Shown: positions 17,062 through 26,270 of the stretch, piece after piece
Position numbering within the stretch: position 1 is the stretch's first letter
How the letters are laid out: every line of letters starts with the position of its first letter
Origin: an uncultured Clostridia bacterium
Lineage (GTDB): Bacteria; Bacillota; Clostridia; TANB77; CAG-508
Length of the DNA stretch: 47,553 bases
Assembly: GCA_944390285.1 (NCBI GenBank)
Contig: CALXPN010000010.1
Coordinates: 1-47,553, forward strand
Direction of reading: 5' to 3'
Notes under the pieces: generated by a model
Databases searched by the model: none
Told to the model about the DNA's origin: nothing
Seen by the model: only the letters and a program-made list of their open reading frames with translations
Made by a program: the position numbers and the translations under genes

Positions 17062-17973
17062 ATGAAAACAGAAGTAAATTTATGTGGGATTAAAATGAAA
17101 AATCCAGTAACAGTTGCATCAGGAACCTTTGGATATGGTAGGGAATATGCAGAGTATATTGATTTAAACAAATTAGGAGGAATTATTACAAAAGGTACTT
17201 CATTAAAACCAAGACCTGGGAATCCACCACCAAGAATTTGTGAGGTTCCAGGAGGAATGTTAAATAGTATAGGACTTCAAAATCCAGGAGTGGAATATTT
17301 TGCAGAATATGATTTGCCTTGGCTTAGAAAATTTGATACTAAAATAATAGTAAATGCTTGTGGAAGTACAGTAGAAGATTATGTAGAATTATGTAGAATC
17401 CTAAATACATTAGATATAGATGGAGTTGAACTAAATCTTTCTTGTCCAAATGTTAAAGAAGGATGTTTAGCTTTCGGTATGAGTTACGAAGGTGTTAAAT
17501 CTGTAACTTCACAAGTTAGAAAAGTATTGACTGATAAACCATTAATAGTAAAATTAACACCAAATGTTACAGATATAACACTTCCTGCTAAAGGAGCAGA
17601 AGATGCAGGAGCAGATGGGGTATCAGGAATTAACACATTGCTTGGAATGAAAATAGATATAGATAAAAAAAGACCGGTTTTAGCTAATAATACTGGTGGA
17701 TACTCAGGACCTGGTATCAGAGCAGTTGGAGTTAGAATAGTATATCAAATGGCACAAGCTATAAATATTCCAATACTTGGTATGGGAGGAATAACATGTG
17801 GTGATGATGCAATAGAGTATATGCTTGCAGGAGCAACAGCAGTATCTATAGGAGCTGGAAATTTTGCAGATCCAGAAGTAAGTATAAAAACAATAAATGG
17901 AATTGAAAATTATATGAGAAAACATAATATAGAAGATATAAACTCTATTATAGGAGCAGTTCAAATGAATTAA
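17062..17973 (+). CDS. pyrD: Dihydroorotate dehydrogenase PyrD, type 1B catalytic subunit
   Basis: Oxidises dihydroorotate to orotate with FMN; works with PyrK. Motifs: VASGTFGYGREY, TKGTSLKPRPGNPPPR, NSIGLQNPGVE, NLSCPNVKEG with the catalytic cysteine region next to it, PLIVKLTPNVTDI, and ILGMGGITCGDDAIEYMLAG for the phosphate of FMN. The 303-residue length and the lack of a membrane helix mark the soluble type 1B. It begins 42 bases after the membrane-protein gene with AGGAG upstream. Confidence 0.96.
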   Translation: MKTEVNLCGIKMKNPVTVASGTFGYGREYAEYIDLNKLGGIITKGTSLKPRPGNPPPRICEVPGGMLNSIGLQNPGVEYFAEYDLPWLRKFDTKIIVNACGSTVEDYVELCRILNTLDIDGVELNLSCPNVKEGCLAFGMSYEGVKSVTSQVRKVLTDKPLIVKLTPNVTDITLPAKGAEDAGADGVSGINTLLGMKIDIDKKRPVLANNTGGYSGPGIRAVGVRIVYQMAQAINIPILGMGGITCGDDAIEYMLAGATAVSIGAGNFADPEVSIKTINGIENYMRKHNIEDINSIIGAVQMN

Positions 17974-18008
17974 TAAATTTTAATCCATAAAAAACGAGGT
18001 ATAAAAAA

Positions 18009-18545
18009 ATGATTATATTAGGAATTATAATAGTAATAATCTTATTGATATTTATAATAGAATTCAATACATTTGTAGGCTTAAAAAATAAAATAAAGCA
18101 ATCAAAATCGGGAATAGAGGTATATTTAAATCAAAGGTTTGATTTAATACCAAATTTGGTTGAATGTGTAAAAGGATATGGTAAATATGAACAACAGACT
18201 TTGTCAAAAATAGCAAGTCTTAGAGCTCAGTACAATAATGATAAAAATAAAGATTTAAAAAAAGGTGCAGAGCTTAATAATGAATGTAATAATTTACTTG
18301 GAATTGCAGAAAGTAATCCAGATTTAAAAGCAAGTGAACAATTTTCAAATCTACAAAAAAGTTTAGAAAAAATGGAGAGCCAACTTCAAGCAGCAAGAAG
18401 AATTTATAATGGAGATGTAACATTATATAATACAACAATAAGTACATTTCCAAATAATATTTTTGCTAGAATTTTTAATTTTAAAGAAGAAGAATTATTT
18501 GAAACAGAAGAATATAAAAAAGAAAATATAGAAATAGATTTGTAA
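18009..18545 (+). CDS. LemA family protein
   Basis: An N-terminal membrane helix (residues 2-18) followed by a coiled-coil-rich domain; the signature VYLNQRFDLIPNLVECVKGY is the LemA hallmark (RxDLIPNLV). 178 residues is typical. LemA proteins are envelope-anchored with no settled function. It starts 35 bases after pyrD and pairs with the downstream DUF3137-like gene, a common neighbourhood, so the two probably work together. Confidence 0.92.
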   Translation: MIILGIIIVIILLIFIIEFNTFVGLKNKIKQSKSGIEVYLNQRFDLIPNLVECVKGYGKYEQQTLSKIASLRAQYNNDKNKDLKKGAELNNECNNLLGIAESNPDLKASEQFSNLQKSLEKMESQLQAARRIYNGDVTLYNTTISTFPNNIFARIFNFKEEELFETEEYKKENIEIDL

Positions 18546-18562
18546 AGTAGTGGGATTTTGAT

Positions 18563-19492
18563 ATGGAAAATTTAGAAGAAAATAAAAATGAAAAAAATTT
18601 TAATGAAATTTATGATAAAATTTATAATGATAGTAGAGTAAGTTTAAAAAAAGCTAAGAAAAAAGCAAACACTTTTATTTTGGCAATTATACTTGTTTGT
18701 ATTATAATAAATTTATTTGTTTATTTAAATCCAGAAACAAAATTTATATCTTTGGGTGCTATAGCATTAAGCTTTTGTATTATAATGTTTTTTATTATTC
18801 TTGCTAGAGAAAGCTATGGAAAACTTTATAAAGAATATATAATTAAAGAATTAGCTAAAAATTATAATGAAAAATTATACTATGATAGAAAACATGGTAT
18901 AACAACACCAGAATATGCTATTTCAAATTTTGATAACACATTTGATAAATATTATTCTGAAGACAGAATTTATGGAACATTAAAATCAGGAGCTAATGTA
19001 CAAATAGCAGAAGTTGTAACATTTCATACTTCAGAATATAGAGATGAATCAGGAAATGTTCATACAGATAAAACAGAGACTTTTAGAGGAATGTATGGAA
19101 TAATTAGATTAGAAAAAAGTGTATGTACTGAAATTTATATTTCAAAAGATTCTATGTTAAATCGTTTTAGCAAAGATAGAATTGAAATGGATTCATCAGA
19201 ATTTGAAAAATTTTTTGATTGTTCAGCAGAAGATAAAGTTGTAGCAATGCAAATTTTTACATCAGATTTAATTGAAAAATATATAGAAATGAGAGAAAAT
19301 TTTAAATATAGATTTGAACTAAAAATTGAAGATAATATGATTTATTTTAGATATAAATGTGGAAAAATGTTCGAACCACCTGTTATAGGAGATGGTTTAG
19401 ATAAAGAAACCATAAAAAAATATTATGATTTAATTTACTATCCATTAGAAATAATAGAAAAAACAGTAGAAAATATAAATCATATTATGTAA
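18563..19492 (+). CDS. DUF3137-like membrane protein, LemA partner
   Basis: 309 residues: a charged N-terminal 35, two membrane helices (about 36-55 and 62-82), then a large soluble domain. In that domain YYSEDRIYGTL, the MYGIIRLEKS strand and the FEKFFDCSAEDKVVAMQIFT stretch resemble DUF3137 proteins, which are typically encoded beside lemA. It begins 18 bases after lemA. The function is unknown. Confidence 0.8.
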   Translation: MENLEENKNEKNFNEIYDKIYNDSRVSLKKAKKKANTFILAIILVCIIINLFVYLNPETKFISLGAIALSFCIIMFFIILARESYGKLYKEYIIKELAKNYNEKLYYDRKHGITTPEYAISNFDNTFDKYYSEDRIYGTLKSGANVQIAEVVTFHTSEYRDESGNVHTDKTETFRGMYGIIRLEKSVCTEIYISKDSMLNRFSKDRIEMDSSEFEKFFDCSAEDKVVAMQIFTSDLIEKYIEMRENFKYRFELKIEDNMIYFRYKCGKMFEPPVIGDGLDKETIKKYYDLIYYPLEIIEKTVENINHIM

Positions 19493-19502
19493 TAAATGAA
19501 AT

Positions 19503-19531
19503 TTGACAAATTTTAATAAATATGTTATAAG
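19503..19531 (+). promoter_or_regulatory. Promoter of the valS operon
   Basis: -35 TTGACA (19503-19508), 17-bp spacer, -10 TATAAG (19526-19531). It starts the T-box leader. Confidence 0.6.
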
Positions 19532-19544
19532 TATTGTATTATAT

Positions 19545-19795
19545 GAAAAGACAATAAAAAAGAGGAGTAAGTAAAAGTAAACTAGAAAGAGAAAAGAAGT
19601 GAGTCGCTGTAAGCTTCTTATAGAAAATTTTACTGAAGGTAGCTTTTTTAGTTGATATACCGAAAATAACTTTAAGTATATTCGTTTAAGTAACGTTAAA
19701 AACTTTAATGAGATGTTTATTTTTATAAACAAATAAGGTGGTACCGCGTATTTTATTCGCCCTTAGGTTTTCCTAAGAGCGATTTTTTGTTATAA
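19545..19795 (+). promoter_or_regulatory. T-box riboswitch, valine (specifier GTA)
   Basis: The T-box core AAGGTGGTACCGCG (19735-19748) is present; its TGGT pairs with the ACCA end of uncharged tRNA-Val. In stem I, ACTGAAGGTAGC places the specifier GTA at 19639-19641, in the position occupied in known leaders after TGAA-N. A terminator with arms near CGCCCTTAGG and CCTAAGAGCG plus a T run (19757-19791) completes it. Uncharged tRNA-Val would favour antitermination and expression of valS and the genes after it. Confidence 0.9.
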
Positions 19796-19842
19796 ATTAT
19801 AAAAAATAATTATATAAATATTATATAGATAGGAGGAATTTT

Positions 19843-22527
19843 ATGAAAAAAGATCATAAGCTAAATGATAAGTTTAATCCAAAAGATTTTGAAGACAGAA
19901 TTTATGAAGATTGGGAAGAAAAAGGATATTTCAAACCATCTGAAGATAGAACAAAGGAACCATATTGTATAATGATGCCACCACCAAATGTAACAGGAAA
20001 ATTGCATATGGGACATGCTTTAGATGATACAATTCAAGATGTTTTAATTCGTTATAAAAGAATGCAAGGATTCAGAACATTATGGCTTCCAGGTTCTGAC
20101 CATGCAGCAATTTCTACAGAAATGAAAGTTGTTCAAAAACTTGCAAGTGAAGGAAAAAGTAAAAAAGATTTAGGTAGAGAAAAATTTTTAGAAGAAGCTT
20201 GGAAATGGACAAAAGAATATGGTGGAATTATTCAAAAACAACAGAAAAAACTAGGTTGTTCATGCGATTGGTCTAGAAATAGATTTACTTTGGATGAAGG
20301 ATTATCTGAGGCTGTATTAGAGCAATTTGTAAGATTATATGAAAAAGGTTTAATATATAAAGGAAAAAGAATGGTAAATTGGTGTACAAGTTGTAATACA
20401 TCAATTTCAGATGCAGAAGTTGAATATAAAGAAGAAGCATCACATCTTTGGCATATAAGATATAAAATCACTGGAACTGAAAATGATTATATAGAAGTTG
20501 CGACTACAAGACCAGAAACAATGCTTGGAGATACAGCTGTGGCAGTACATCCAGATGATGAAAGATATAAACATCTAGTTGGAAAAACTTGTATTCTTCC
20601 TATAATGAATAAAGAAATTCCTATTATTGCTGATGAATTTGTTGAAATGGAATTTGGAACAGGTTGTGTTAAAATTACACCTGCACATGATATGAATGAT
20701 TATCAAGCAGGTTTAAGACATAATTTAGAAATTATTGAAGTTTTTGATGATAAATTTAAAATGGGTAGTTTAGTTCCTGAATATGAAGGAATGGATTTAT
20801 TGGAGGCAAGACAAAAAATAGTTGAAAAACTAGATGAAATAGGAGCTTTAGTAAGAACGGAAGATTATACTCATAATGTTGCTAAATGTGAAAGATGCAA
20901 AAATACAATAGAACCTAAAATATCAGAGCAATGGTTTGTAAGTATGAAAGATTTAGCAAAAAGAGCAGCAGATAGTGTAAGAAATGGTGAAACAAGATTC
21001 ATACCACAAAGATATGAAAAGCAATATTTTCATTGGCTTGATAATATACAAGATTGGTGTATATCTAGACAATTATGGTGGGGACATAGAATACCTGTTT
21101 ATTATTGTGATGAATGTGGTCATTTTAATGTTTCAAAAAAAGCTCCAGAAAAATGTGAAAAATGTGGAAGTACAAAATTACATCAAGATCCAGATACATT
21201 AGACACTTGGTTTAGTTCAGCATTATGGCCATTTTCAACATTAGGTTGGCCAAATAAAGATTCACAAGATTATAAAGATTTTTATCCTACACAAACATTA
21301 GTAACAGGATTTGATATAATAACTTTTTGGATCTCAAGAATGATGACACAAGGACTAGAATTTACAGGCGAAGTTCCATTTAAAGATGTATTAGTTCATG
21401 GAATTGTAAGAGATAGTCAAGGTAGAAAAATGTCAAAAACTCTTGGAAATGGAATAGATCCTCTAGAAATAATAGATAAATATGGAGCTGATAGTTTAAG
21501 ATTTTCTGTTTTATCTGGAACAACTATGGGTAATGATATTAGATTTATGCCAGAAAAATTAGAGCAAGCTTCTAATTTTGCAAATAAAATTTGGAATGCA
21601 GCTAAATTTATAACAAATTCAATTGATTCAGATGAAGAAATTATAGAATTTAGTAAAAAAGTTTGGAATCAAGAAAAAAATGAATACAATAAAGATATGC
21701 TAAAAATTGAAGATAAATGGATTATAAATAGATTAGATAAAGTAATAGCAGATGTTACTAAAAATCTTGAAAATTATGATTTAGGAATAGCACTTGATAA
21801 TATTTATTCATTTATTTGGAATGAATTTTGTGATTGGTATATTGAAATGGTAAAACCTAGATTGTACAGCAAAAATAAAGAAACTAAAATTCAAGTTTGT
21901 TATGTATTAGATTATGTATTTGGAATGTCTTTAAAACTTTTACATCCATTTATGCCATTTGTAACTACAGAAATTTATTCAAAATTAGTACAATATAATG
22001 ATAAAGATTTAATTGTTTCAAAATGGCCAAAAGTAATAGAAAATTTTGAATTTAATAAAGAAGAAGAAATTATTGAAAAATTAAAAAGAATAATTGTAGA
22101 AATAAGAAATATAAGAACTCAAATGAATGTTCATCCTTCTAAAAAATCAAAATTATTGATAATAAAAAATGATTTAGAAAAAGAAATTTTAGAAGAAAAA
22201 GAATTTTTATGTAAATTAGGTTTTGCAAATGATATAGTAATAATTGAAAATGAAGAAACTATTCCTAAAAATGCAGTTTCTATTGTTGTTGATGATATAA
22301 AAGTATTTATTCCTTTTGAAGAACTAGTAGACTTAGAAGAAGAAAAAAAGAGATTAGAAGGAGAAAAAATAAGGCTTGAAGCAGAAGTCTTAAGAGGAGA
22401 AAAAATGCTTTCAAATCCAGGATTTATAAATAAGGCACCAGAGGAAAAGGTAAATGAAGAAAAAGAGAAATTAGCAAATTATAAAAATATGCTTAAAAAT
22501 GTTGAAGAAAGATTAAAAAGTTTATAA
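19843..22527 (+). CDS. valS: Valyl-tRNA synthetase ValS
   Basis: Charges tRNA-Val and edits threonine. Class I signature PPNVTGKLHMGHAL (HIGH motif) is near residue 50; KMSKTLGNG (KMSKS) near 530; the editing CP1 domain includes TTRPETMLGDTAVAVHP. Zinc-type cysteines occur in CERCKNT and CDECGHF/CEKCGS. The C-terminal 70 residues form a coiled coil (VDLEEEKKRLEGEKIRLEAE). At 894 residues it is full length. It follows the T-box and a strong AGGAGG site, and is first in a five-gene run through 26176. Confidence 0.97.
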   Translation: MKKDHKLNDKFNPKDFEDRIYEDWEEKGYFKPSEDRTKEPYCIMMPPPNVTGKLHMGHALDDTIQDVLIRYKRMQGFRTLWLPGSDHAAISTEMKVVQKLASEGKSKKDLGREKFLEEAWKWTKEYGGIIQKQQKKLGCSCDWSRNRFTLDEGLSEAVLEQFVRLYEKGLIYKGKRMVNWCTSCNTSISDAEVEYKEEASHLWHIRYKITGTENDYIEVATTRPETMLGDTAVAVHPDDERYKHLVGKTCILPIMNKEIPIIADEFVEMEFGTGCVKITPAHDMNDYQAGLRHNLEIIEVFDDKFKMGSLVPEYEGMDLLEARQKIVEKLDEIGALVRTEDYTHNVAKCERCKNTIEPKISEQWFVSMKDLAKRAADSVRNGETRFIPQRYEKQYFHWLDNIQDWCISRQLWWGHRIPVYYCDECGHFNVSKKAPEKCEKCGSTKLHQDPDTLDTWFSSALWPFSTLGWPNKDSQDYKDFYPTQTLVTGFDIITFWISRMMTQGLEFTGEVPFKDVLVHGIVRDSQGRKMSKTLGNGIDPLEIIDKYGADSLRFSVLSGTTMGNDIRFMPEKLEQASNFANKIWNAAKFITNSIDSDEEIIEFSKKVWNQEKNEYNKDMLKIEDKWIINRLDKVIADVTKNLENYDLGIALDNIYSFIWNEFCDWYIEMVKPRLYSKNKETKIQVCYVLDYVFGMSLKLLHPFMPFVTTEIYSKLVQYNDKDLIVSKWPKVIENFEFNKEEEIIEKLKRIIVEIRNIRTQMNVHPSKKSKLLIIKNDLEKEILEEKEFLCKLGFANDIVIIENEETIPKNAVSIVVDDIKVFIPFEELVDLEEEKKRLEGEKIRLEAEVLRGEKMLSNPGFINKAPEEKVNEEKEKLANYKNMLKNVEERLKSL

Positions 22528-22547
22528 AATTAGAGGGGGAAAAGTAT

Positions 22548-23210
22548 ATGGAAAAAAAATTACTTATATTTGATGTTGATGGAACTGTATGGGATAGTGA
22601 AAAAGATGTGTTTTTATCTTTTAATCATACACTAAAAGAAAATGCTGGTTTTGAAATAACAAAAGAAGAATTTCAAAAATTAGCAGGAATGCATTTAGGA
22701 AAAATGTTTGAAAAAGAACTGCCAGAGGATAAGAAAAATTTAGCAGGAGAATATGAGAAAAAATACAAAAAATATTATATAGATGAAGGACATTATACTG
22801 ATGCAACAACATTATTTCCAAATGTAAAAAGTACTTTAGATAATTTTAAAAATCAAGGTTTTTATATGGCAGTAGCTTCAAGTAAACCAAAAAGAATTTT
22901 AGATAAAATGGTTTCACACTTTAATCTCGAAGGATTTAATTATGTTTTAGGAACAGAAGAAAGTAATTTTAAACATAAACCAGACCCTGAAATAGTAAAT
23001 TATATTATGAATGAACTCAATGTAAAAAAAGAAGATACAGTAATAATAGGAGATAGTGCCTCAGATATGAAATGTGGAAAAAATGCTGGAATAGATACTA
23101 TTGCAGTTACATATGGTTATGATAAACCAGAAAATTTAACTTCTACAAATCCTACATACATTATAGATGATTTTGGAAAATTATTAGATATTATAAATTT
23201 GAAAAAATAA
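22548..23210 (+). CDS. HAD phosphatase, Gph/PGMB-like
   Basis: 220 residues with motif I DVDGTVWDSE, motif II in AVASSKP, the lysine in KHKPDPEIV and motif IV GDSASDMKCGKNAG: a complete HAD-IA phosphatase with a helical cap. The likely substrate is a small phosphomonoester such as phosphoglycolate or a sugar phosphate. It begins 21 bases after valS with a GAGGGGG ribosome site, so valine starvation may raise it through the T-box. Confidence 0.87.
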   Translation: MEKKLLIFDVDGTVWDSEKDVFLSFNHTLKENAGFEITKEEFQKLAGMHLGKMFEKELPEDKKNLAGEYEKKYKKYYIDEGHYTDATTLFPNVKSTLDNFKNQGFYMAVASSKPKRILDKMVSHFNLEGFNYVLGTEESNFKHKPDPEIVNYIMNELNVKKEDTVIIGDSASDMKCGKNAGIDTIAVTYGYDKPENLTSTNPTYIIDDFGKLLDIINLKK

Positions 23211-23228
23211 AAGGAGAAGCATTATTAA

Positions 23229-24245
23229 ATGCTAAAAAATATGGAAAAAAATGAAAGATATTGTTTTCTGGCTTTTGGAGAACTTGCTTTAGATGTAATT
23301 TATGATGAGAATGCAATTTTAAAAGAAGTTGGAGGAGTTTCTGCATTTAATGCATTATATAATTTATCTGTTTTTGGTGAAGAAACATATGCAGTAGGTG
23401 GAGTTGGAACAGATTTAAATGCAGTAAAGGCTATAATATCTCTTAAAAATAATGCAGTAAATACAGATTACATAAATTTTGTAAATAAGCCTACAAATGT
23501 TTTTTACATTTTTAAACCTCAAAAAAATTTAGAAGGTGAAGAAGTTAAGATAGGTAGAAAGTCTCCAATAACAGGTAAAAGTACTATTGAATGGTCTGAT
23601 AAAATAGCAACTGAATTTCCAAGAGAATTTGAAAATAGAAATATAATTTTAATAGTGAGCAATTTTGAAAATGTAACTAAAGAGTTTATAAAAAATACAA
23701 AATCTAAAGCTAGTAATTCTGTAGTTTCTTTAGATATAACTAATGAGCATATTTTTTCAAAATATTCTAGAGAAGAATTATGGGATTACCTAAAACAAGT
23801 AGATTTGCTTCAGTGTAATGAAAATACTTTTAAAAGTGTTGCAAAAAAACTTGGAATATCATCTCCTGAAGAATTATTTTCAAAATTAAATTTAGATATT
23901 TTTACTTTAACAAAAGGTAGTAAAGGTGCAAATTTTTACTATAGAGCTGGAGATAAAATAAAAGTAATATCTAAAGCTCCAGAAAAAGTTGCACCAATTG
24001 TAGATTCAACAGGTGCAGGAGATGCTTTTCATTCTATGCTTCTTATGTGTTATCATAGACATTTATTGACTGGAGAGAATATAGGACCAGAATATTTTGA
24101 TAATACTTTTAAAATAGCAAATGCACTCTCAAGAAAAGTTGTTCAATTTGAAACAGCAAGAGGAGAACCATATGATTTATTAAAATATATGTTAAATGAA
24201 ATTGGAGCTAAAGAAGAAAAAAGTGAAGAAAGAGATTTTGAGTAA
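23229..24245 (+). CDS. PfkB-family carbohydrate kinase
   Basis: A ribokinase-fold sugar or nucleoside kinase. The N-terminal GG signature is in EVGGVSAFNALYNLSVFG, and the C-terminal signature DSTGAGDAFHSML holds the catalytic base D265. Length 338. The substrate is unknown. AAAAGGAG lies about 11 bases before ATG 23229; the internal ATG at 23241 is a possible alternative start. The gene is 19 bases after the HAD phosphatase, so a kinase and a phosphatase sit side by side. Confidence 0.85.
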   Translation: MLKNMEKNERYCFLAFGELALDVIYDENAILKEVGGVSAFNALYNLSVFGEETYAVGGVGTDLNAVKAIISLKNNAVNTDYINFVNKPTNVFYIFKPQKNLEGEEVKIGRKSPITGKSTIEWSDKIATEFPREFENRNIILIVSNFENVTKEFIKNTKSKASNSVVSLDITNEHIFSKYSREELWDYLKQVDLLQCNENTFKSVAKKLGISSPEELFSKLNLDIFTLTKGSKGANFYYRAGDKIKVISKAPEKVAPIVDSTGAGDAFHSMLLMCYHRHLLTGENIGPEYFDNTFKIANALSRKVVQFETARGEPYDLLKYMLNEIGAKEEKSEERDFE

Positions 24246-24261
24246 AGAAAGGAATAAAACT

Positions 24262-25425
24262 ATGTTTTTATCTATACCATATAATGGTGATTTGAATTTA
24301 TTAAAAATTTCAAAAGATAGAAAATATCCTGTAAAAACAGTGTATGGAAAGCGTTTTCAGGATATTATTGGTGGTGGAAGAGCAAGATATGATATTGCAA
24401 ATTATGGAGAAGATAATTTAAAAGAAGCAATAAAGTTAACACATGAAATGGGAGCAGAATTCAATTATTTATTCAATGCTCCTTGTTCTGCAAATACTGA
24501 AATAGAAAAAGAAAATGAAATAATAAAAGAAATATCTTTTTTAATAGAAGAATATAAAATAGATATTATAACAGTTGCAAATCCACGTTTATTAAAGCTA
24601 ATAAGAAAACATTTTCCCAAAATACGTTTAAGTGTATCAACAATAGCAAAAGTAGATTCTTTAGAAAAAGTATTAGAATATGAAAAAGCGGGAGCAACAG
24701 AAATAACACTTGATTATAATATATATAGAAATTTTGAAGAGTTAAAAAGAATAAGAAAAAACAGTAAATTAGGCTTTCAATTAATAGCAAATGATGGATA
24801 TTTGTTTAATTGTCCTTGGGCTACATACCATTTTCAATTAGAAGGACATGATTCACAAAATACTTATAATAATCCACTTAAATATTTTAGCTATTGTAGA
24901 TTTAATTGTAAACAAAAATCTGCAAAAGAACCATATGAGCTTATAAGAGGAATGTGGATAAGACCAGAAGATATGCATTATTATGAAGAAATAGGACTTA
25001 ATAAATTTAAAATAATTGATAGATTAAAAGATACAGAATGGCTAATAAATGCAATTGAAGCTTATGTAAATAGAACATATAAAGGAAATTTAAGTGATAT
25101 AATTTGCTCTTTTGATACATTTAAAAAGGATTCAATTAAAACACCTAGAATTAAAGATGAAGATATAACAGCTAATAATATACAAAATTTAAGAAAATTC
25201 TGGGATTTAAAACCATACATAGATAATGCAAAATTAACAGAATTAAACTTTTTAGAGTTTTTTATAAAAAATAAATTAGATTGTAGAAATAAAGTTTGCA
25301 AAAATTGTAATTATTGTAAGCAAATAGCAGATAAAGCAATAATAGTAGACAAAGAAAATGCGGAAAATGTAGTATATAATCTAGATTTTATAAAAGAAAA
25401 ATTAATAGATATTGTTAAAGAATAG
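24262..25425 (+). CDS. U32 family protein (peptidase U32 / UbiV-like), iron-sulfur type
   Basis: The TIM-barrel of the U32 family, known for oxygen-independent hydroxylation (UbiU-UbiV) and for tRNA or rRNA uridine hydroxylation (TrhP, RlhA). It has IDIITVANPRLLKLI, LSVSTIAKVDSLEKV and the family core through IANDGYLFNCPWATYH. Cysteines C75, C184, C212 and C216 have the spacing expected for a [4Fe-4S] site, and the C-terminus adds CRNKVCKNCNYC. Start ATG 24262 follows AAAGGA; the longer frame from 24196 overlaps the kinase and is rejected. The next gene is a paralogue. The substrate is unknown; hydrolytic peptidase activity is doubtful. Confidence 0.82.
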   Translation: MFLSIPYNGDLNLLKISKDRKYPVKTVYGKRFQDIIGGGRARYDIANYGEDNLKEAIKLTHEMGAEFNYLFNAPCSANTEIEKENEIIKEISFLIEEYKIDIITVANPRLLKLIRKHFPKIRLSVSTIAKVDSLEKVLEYEKAGATEITLDYNIYRNFEELKRIRKNSKLGFQLIANDGYLFNCPWATYHFQLEGHDSQNTYNNPLKYFSYCRFNCKQKSAKEPYELIRGMWIRPEDMHYYEEIGLNKFKIIDRLKDTEWLINAIEAYVNRTYKGNLSDIICSFDTFKKDSIKTPRIKDEDITANNIQNLRKFWDLKPYIDNAKLTELNFLEFFIKNKLDCRNKVCKNCNYCKQIADKAIIVDKENAENVVYNLDFIKEKLIDIVKE

Positions 25426-25435
25426 GAGTTTTAAT

Positions 25436-26176
25436 ATGAATTATTTTATAGATTTATTACCTAATTCAAATTCAATGGAAAAGACAGATAGTTTATTTGA
25501 AAATGAAGATAATATAATTTTTAATATATATGTAAAGCAATTACCATCTATGAATATTCATAAAGAATTATATTATGATTTAGAAGAAGCTTTAAAAGTA
25601 GTACAAAAATTAAAAAAGCAAAATAAAAAAATAAATTTAATATTTGATACATTTTGTTTTGGAAATAAAGAATTTACAGAAAAAGGAAAAGAAAAATTTG
25701 AAATTTTAGATAAATTCTTAGATTTAAAAATAGATTTTGTAACAATAACAAATAATTTCTTTTTTAATTATATAAAAAGAAGACATAAGGAATGCAAGGT
25801 TATAATATCTGAGTATTCTGATATTACAAATATACAAAAAATAGATAGATTTTTAAATGATATGAAAGCAGATGGTGTAAAATTAGATATAAAGTTAATT
25901 AAAGATTTAAAGCAAATGCAAAATATAAAAGAAAATTTTGATGTAAATTCTATACATATAAATGTAAACAAAGAATTTTATGAAGAAGATATATTTAAAG
26001 ATGCTATAAATAATAGTCTTTCACATTATATTGAAGATGAAGAATGGGATAAGGTAGAAAAAACTTTAGAGATATATGAGAAAGATAATAAAAATAAGAA
26101 GAAATTACTATTGAAAGCTGAGGAATATGAAAAATTGAAAGAAATAGGATTTATTAATTTTTGGTATTCTCATTAA
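25436..26176 (+). CDS. Degenerate U32-like partner protein
   Basis: 246 residues starting at ATG 25436 after AGGAG, 10 bases past the U32 gene. Its middle aligns with that gene: IDFVTITNNFFFNYIKRR matches IDIITVANPRLLKLIRKH, and VIISEYSDITNIQKIDRFL matches LSVSTIAKVDSLEKVLEY. The later LDIKLIKDLKQMQNIKENF stretch also lines up. It keeps only two cysteines and none at the cluster positions, so it cannot hold the same iron-sulfur centre. The likely reading is a tandem duplicate that became a non-catalytic subunit, like one half of a heterodimer. The duplication is seen; the role is inferred. Confidence 0.65.
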   Translation: MNYFIDLLPNSNSMEKTDSLFENEDNIIFNIYVKQLPSMNIHKELYYDLEEALKVVQKLKKQNKKINLIFDTFCFGNKEFTEKGKEKFEILDKFLDLKIDFVTITNNFFFNYIKRRHKECKVIISEYSDITNIQKIDRFLNDMKADGVKLDIKLIKDLKQMQNIKENFDVNSIHINVNKEFYEEDIFKDAINNSLSHYIEDEEWDKVEKTLEIYEKDNKNKKKLLLKAEEYEKLKEIGFINFWYSH

Positions 26177-26197
26177 GAAAACTTTTTTCATTATTTA

Positions 26198-26226
26198 TTG
26201 ATATTTCATAAAAATATATGTTATAT
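26198..26226 (+). promoter_or_regulatory. Promoter candidate for the anchored protein
   Basis: -35 TTGATA (26198-26203), 17-bp spacer, -10 TTATAT (26221-26226); shifting the -10 by one base gives TATATT. It supports a separate transcript after the U32 pair. Confidence 0.35.
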
Positions 26227-26270
26227 TTATAATATATATAATATTATAAACAAAAAAACGGAGGTATAAT

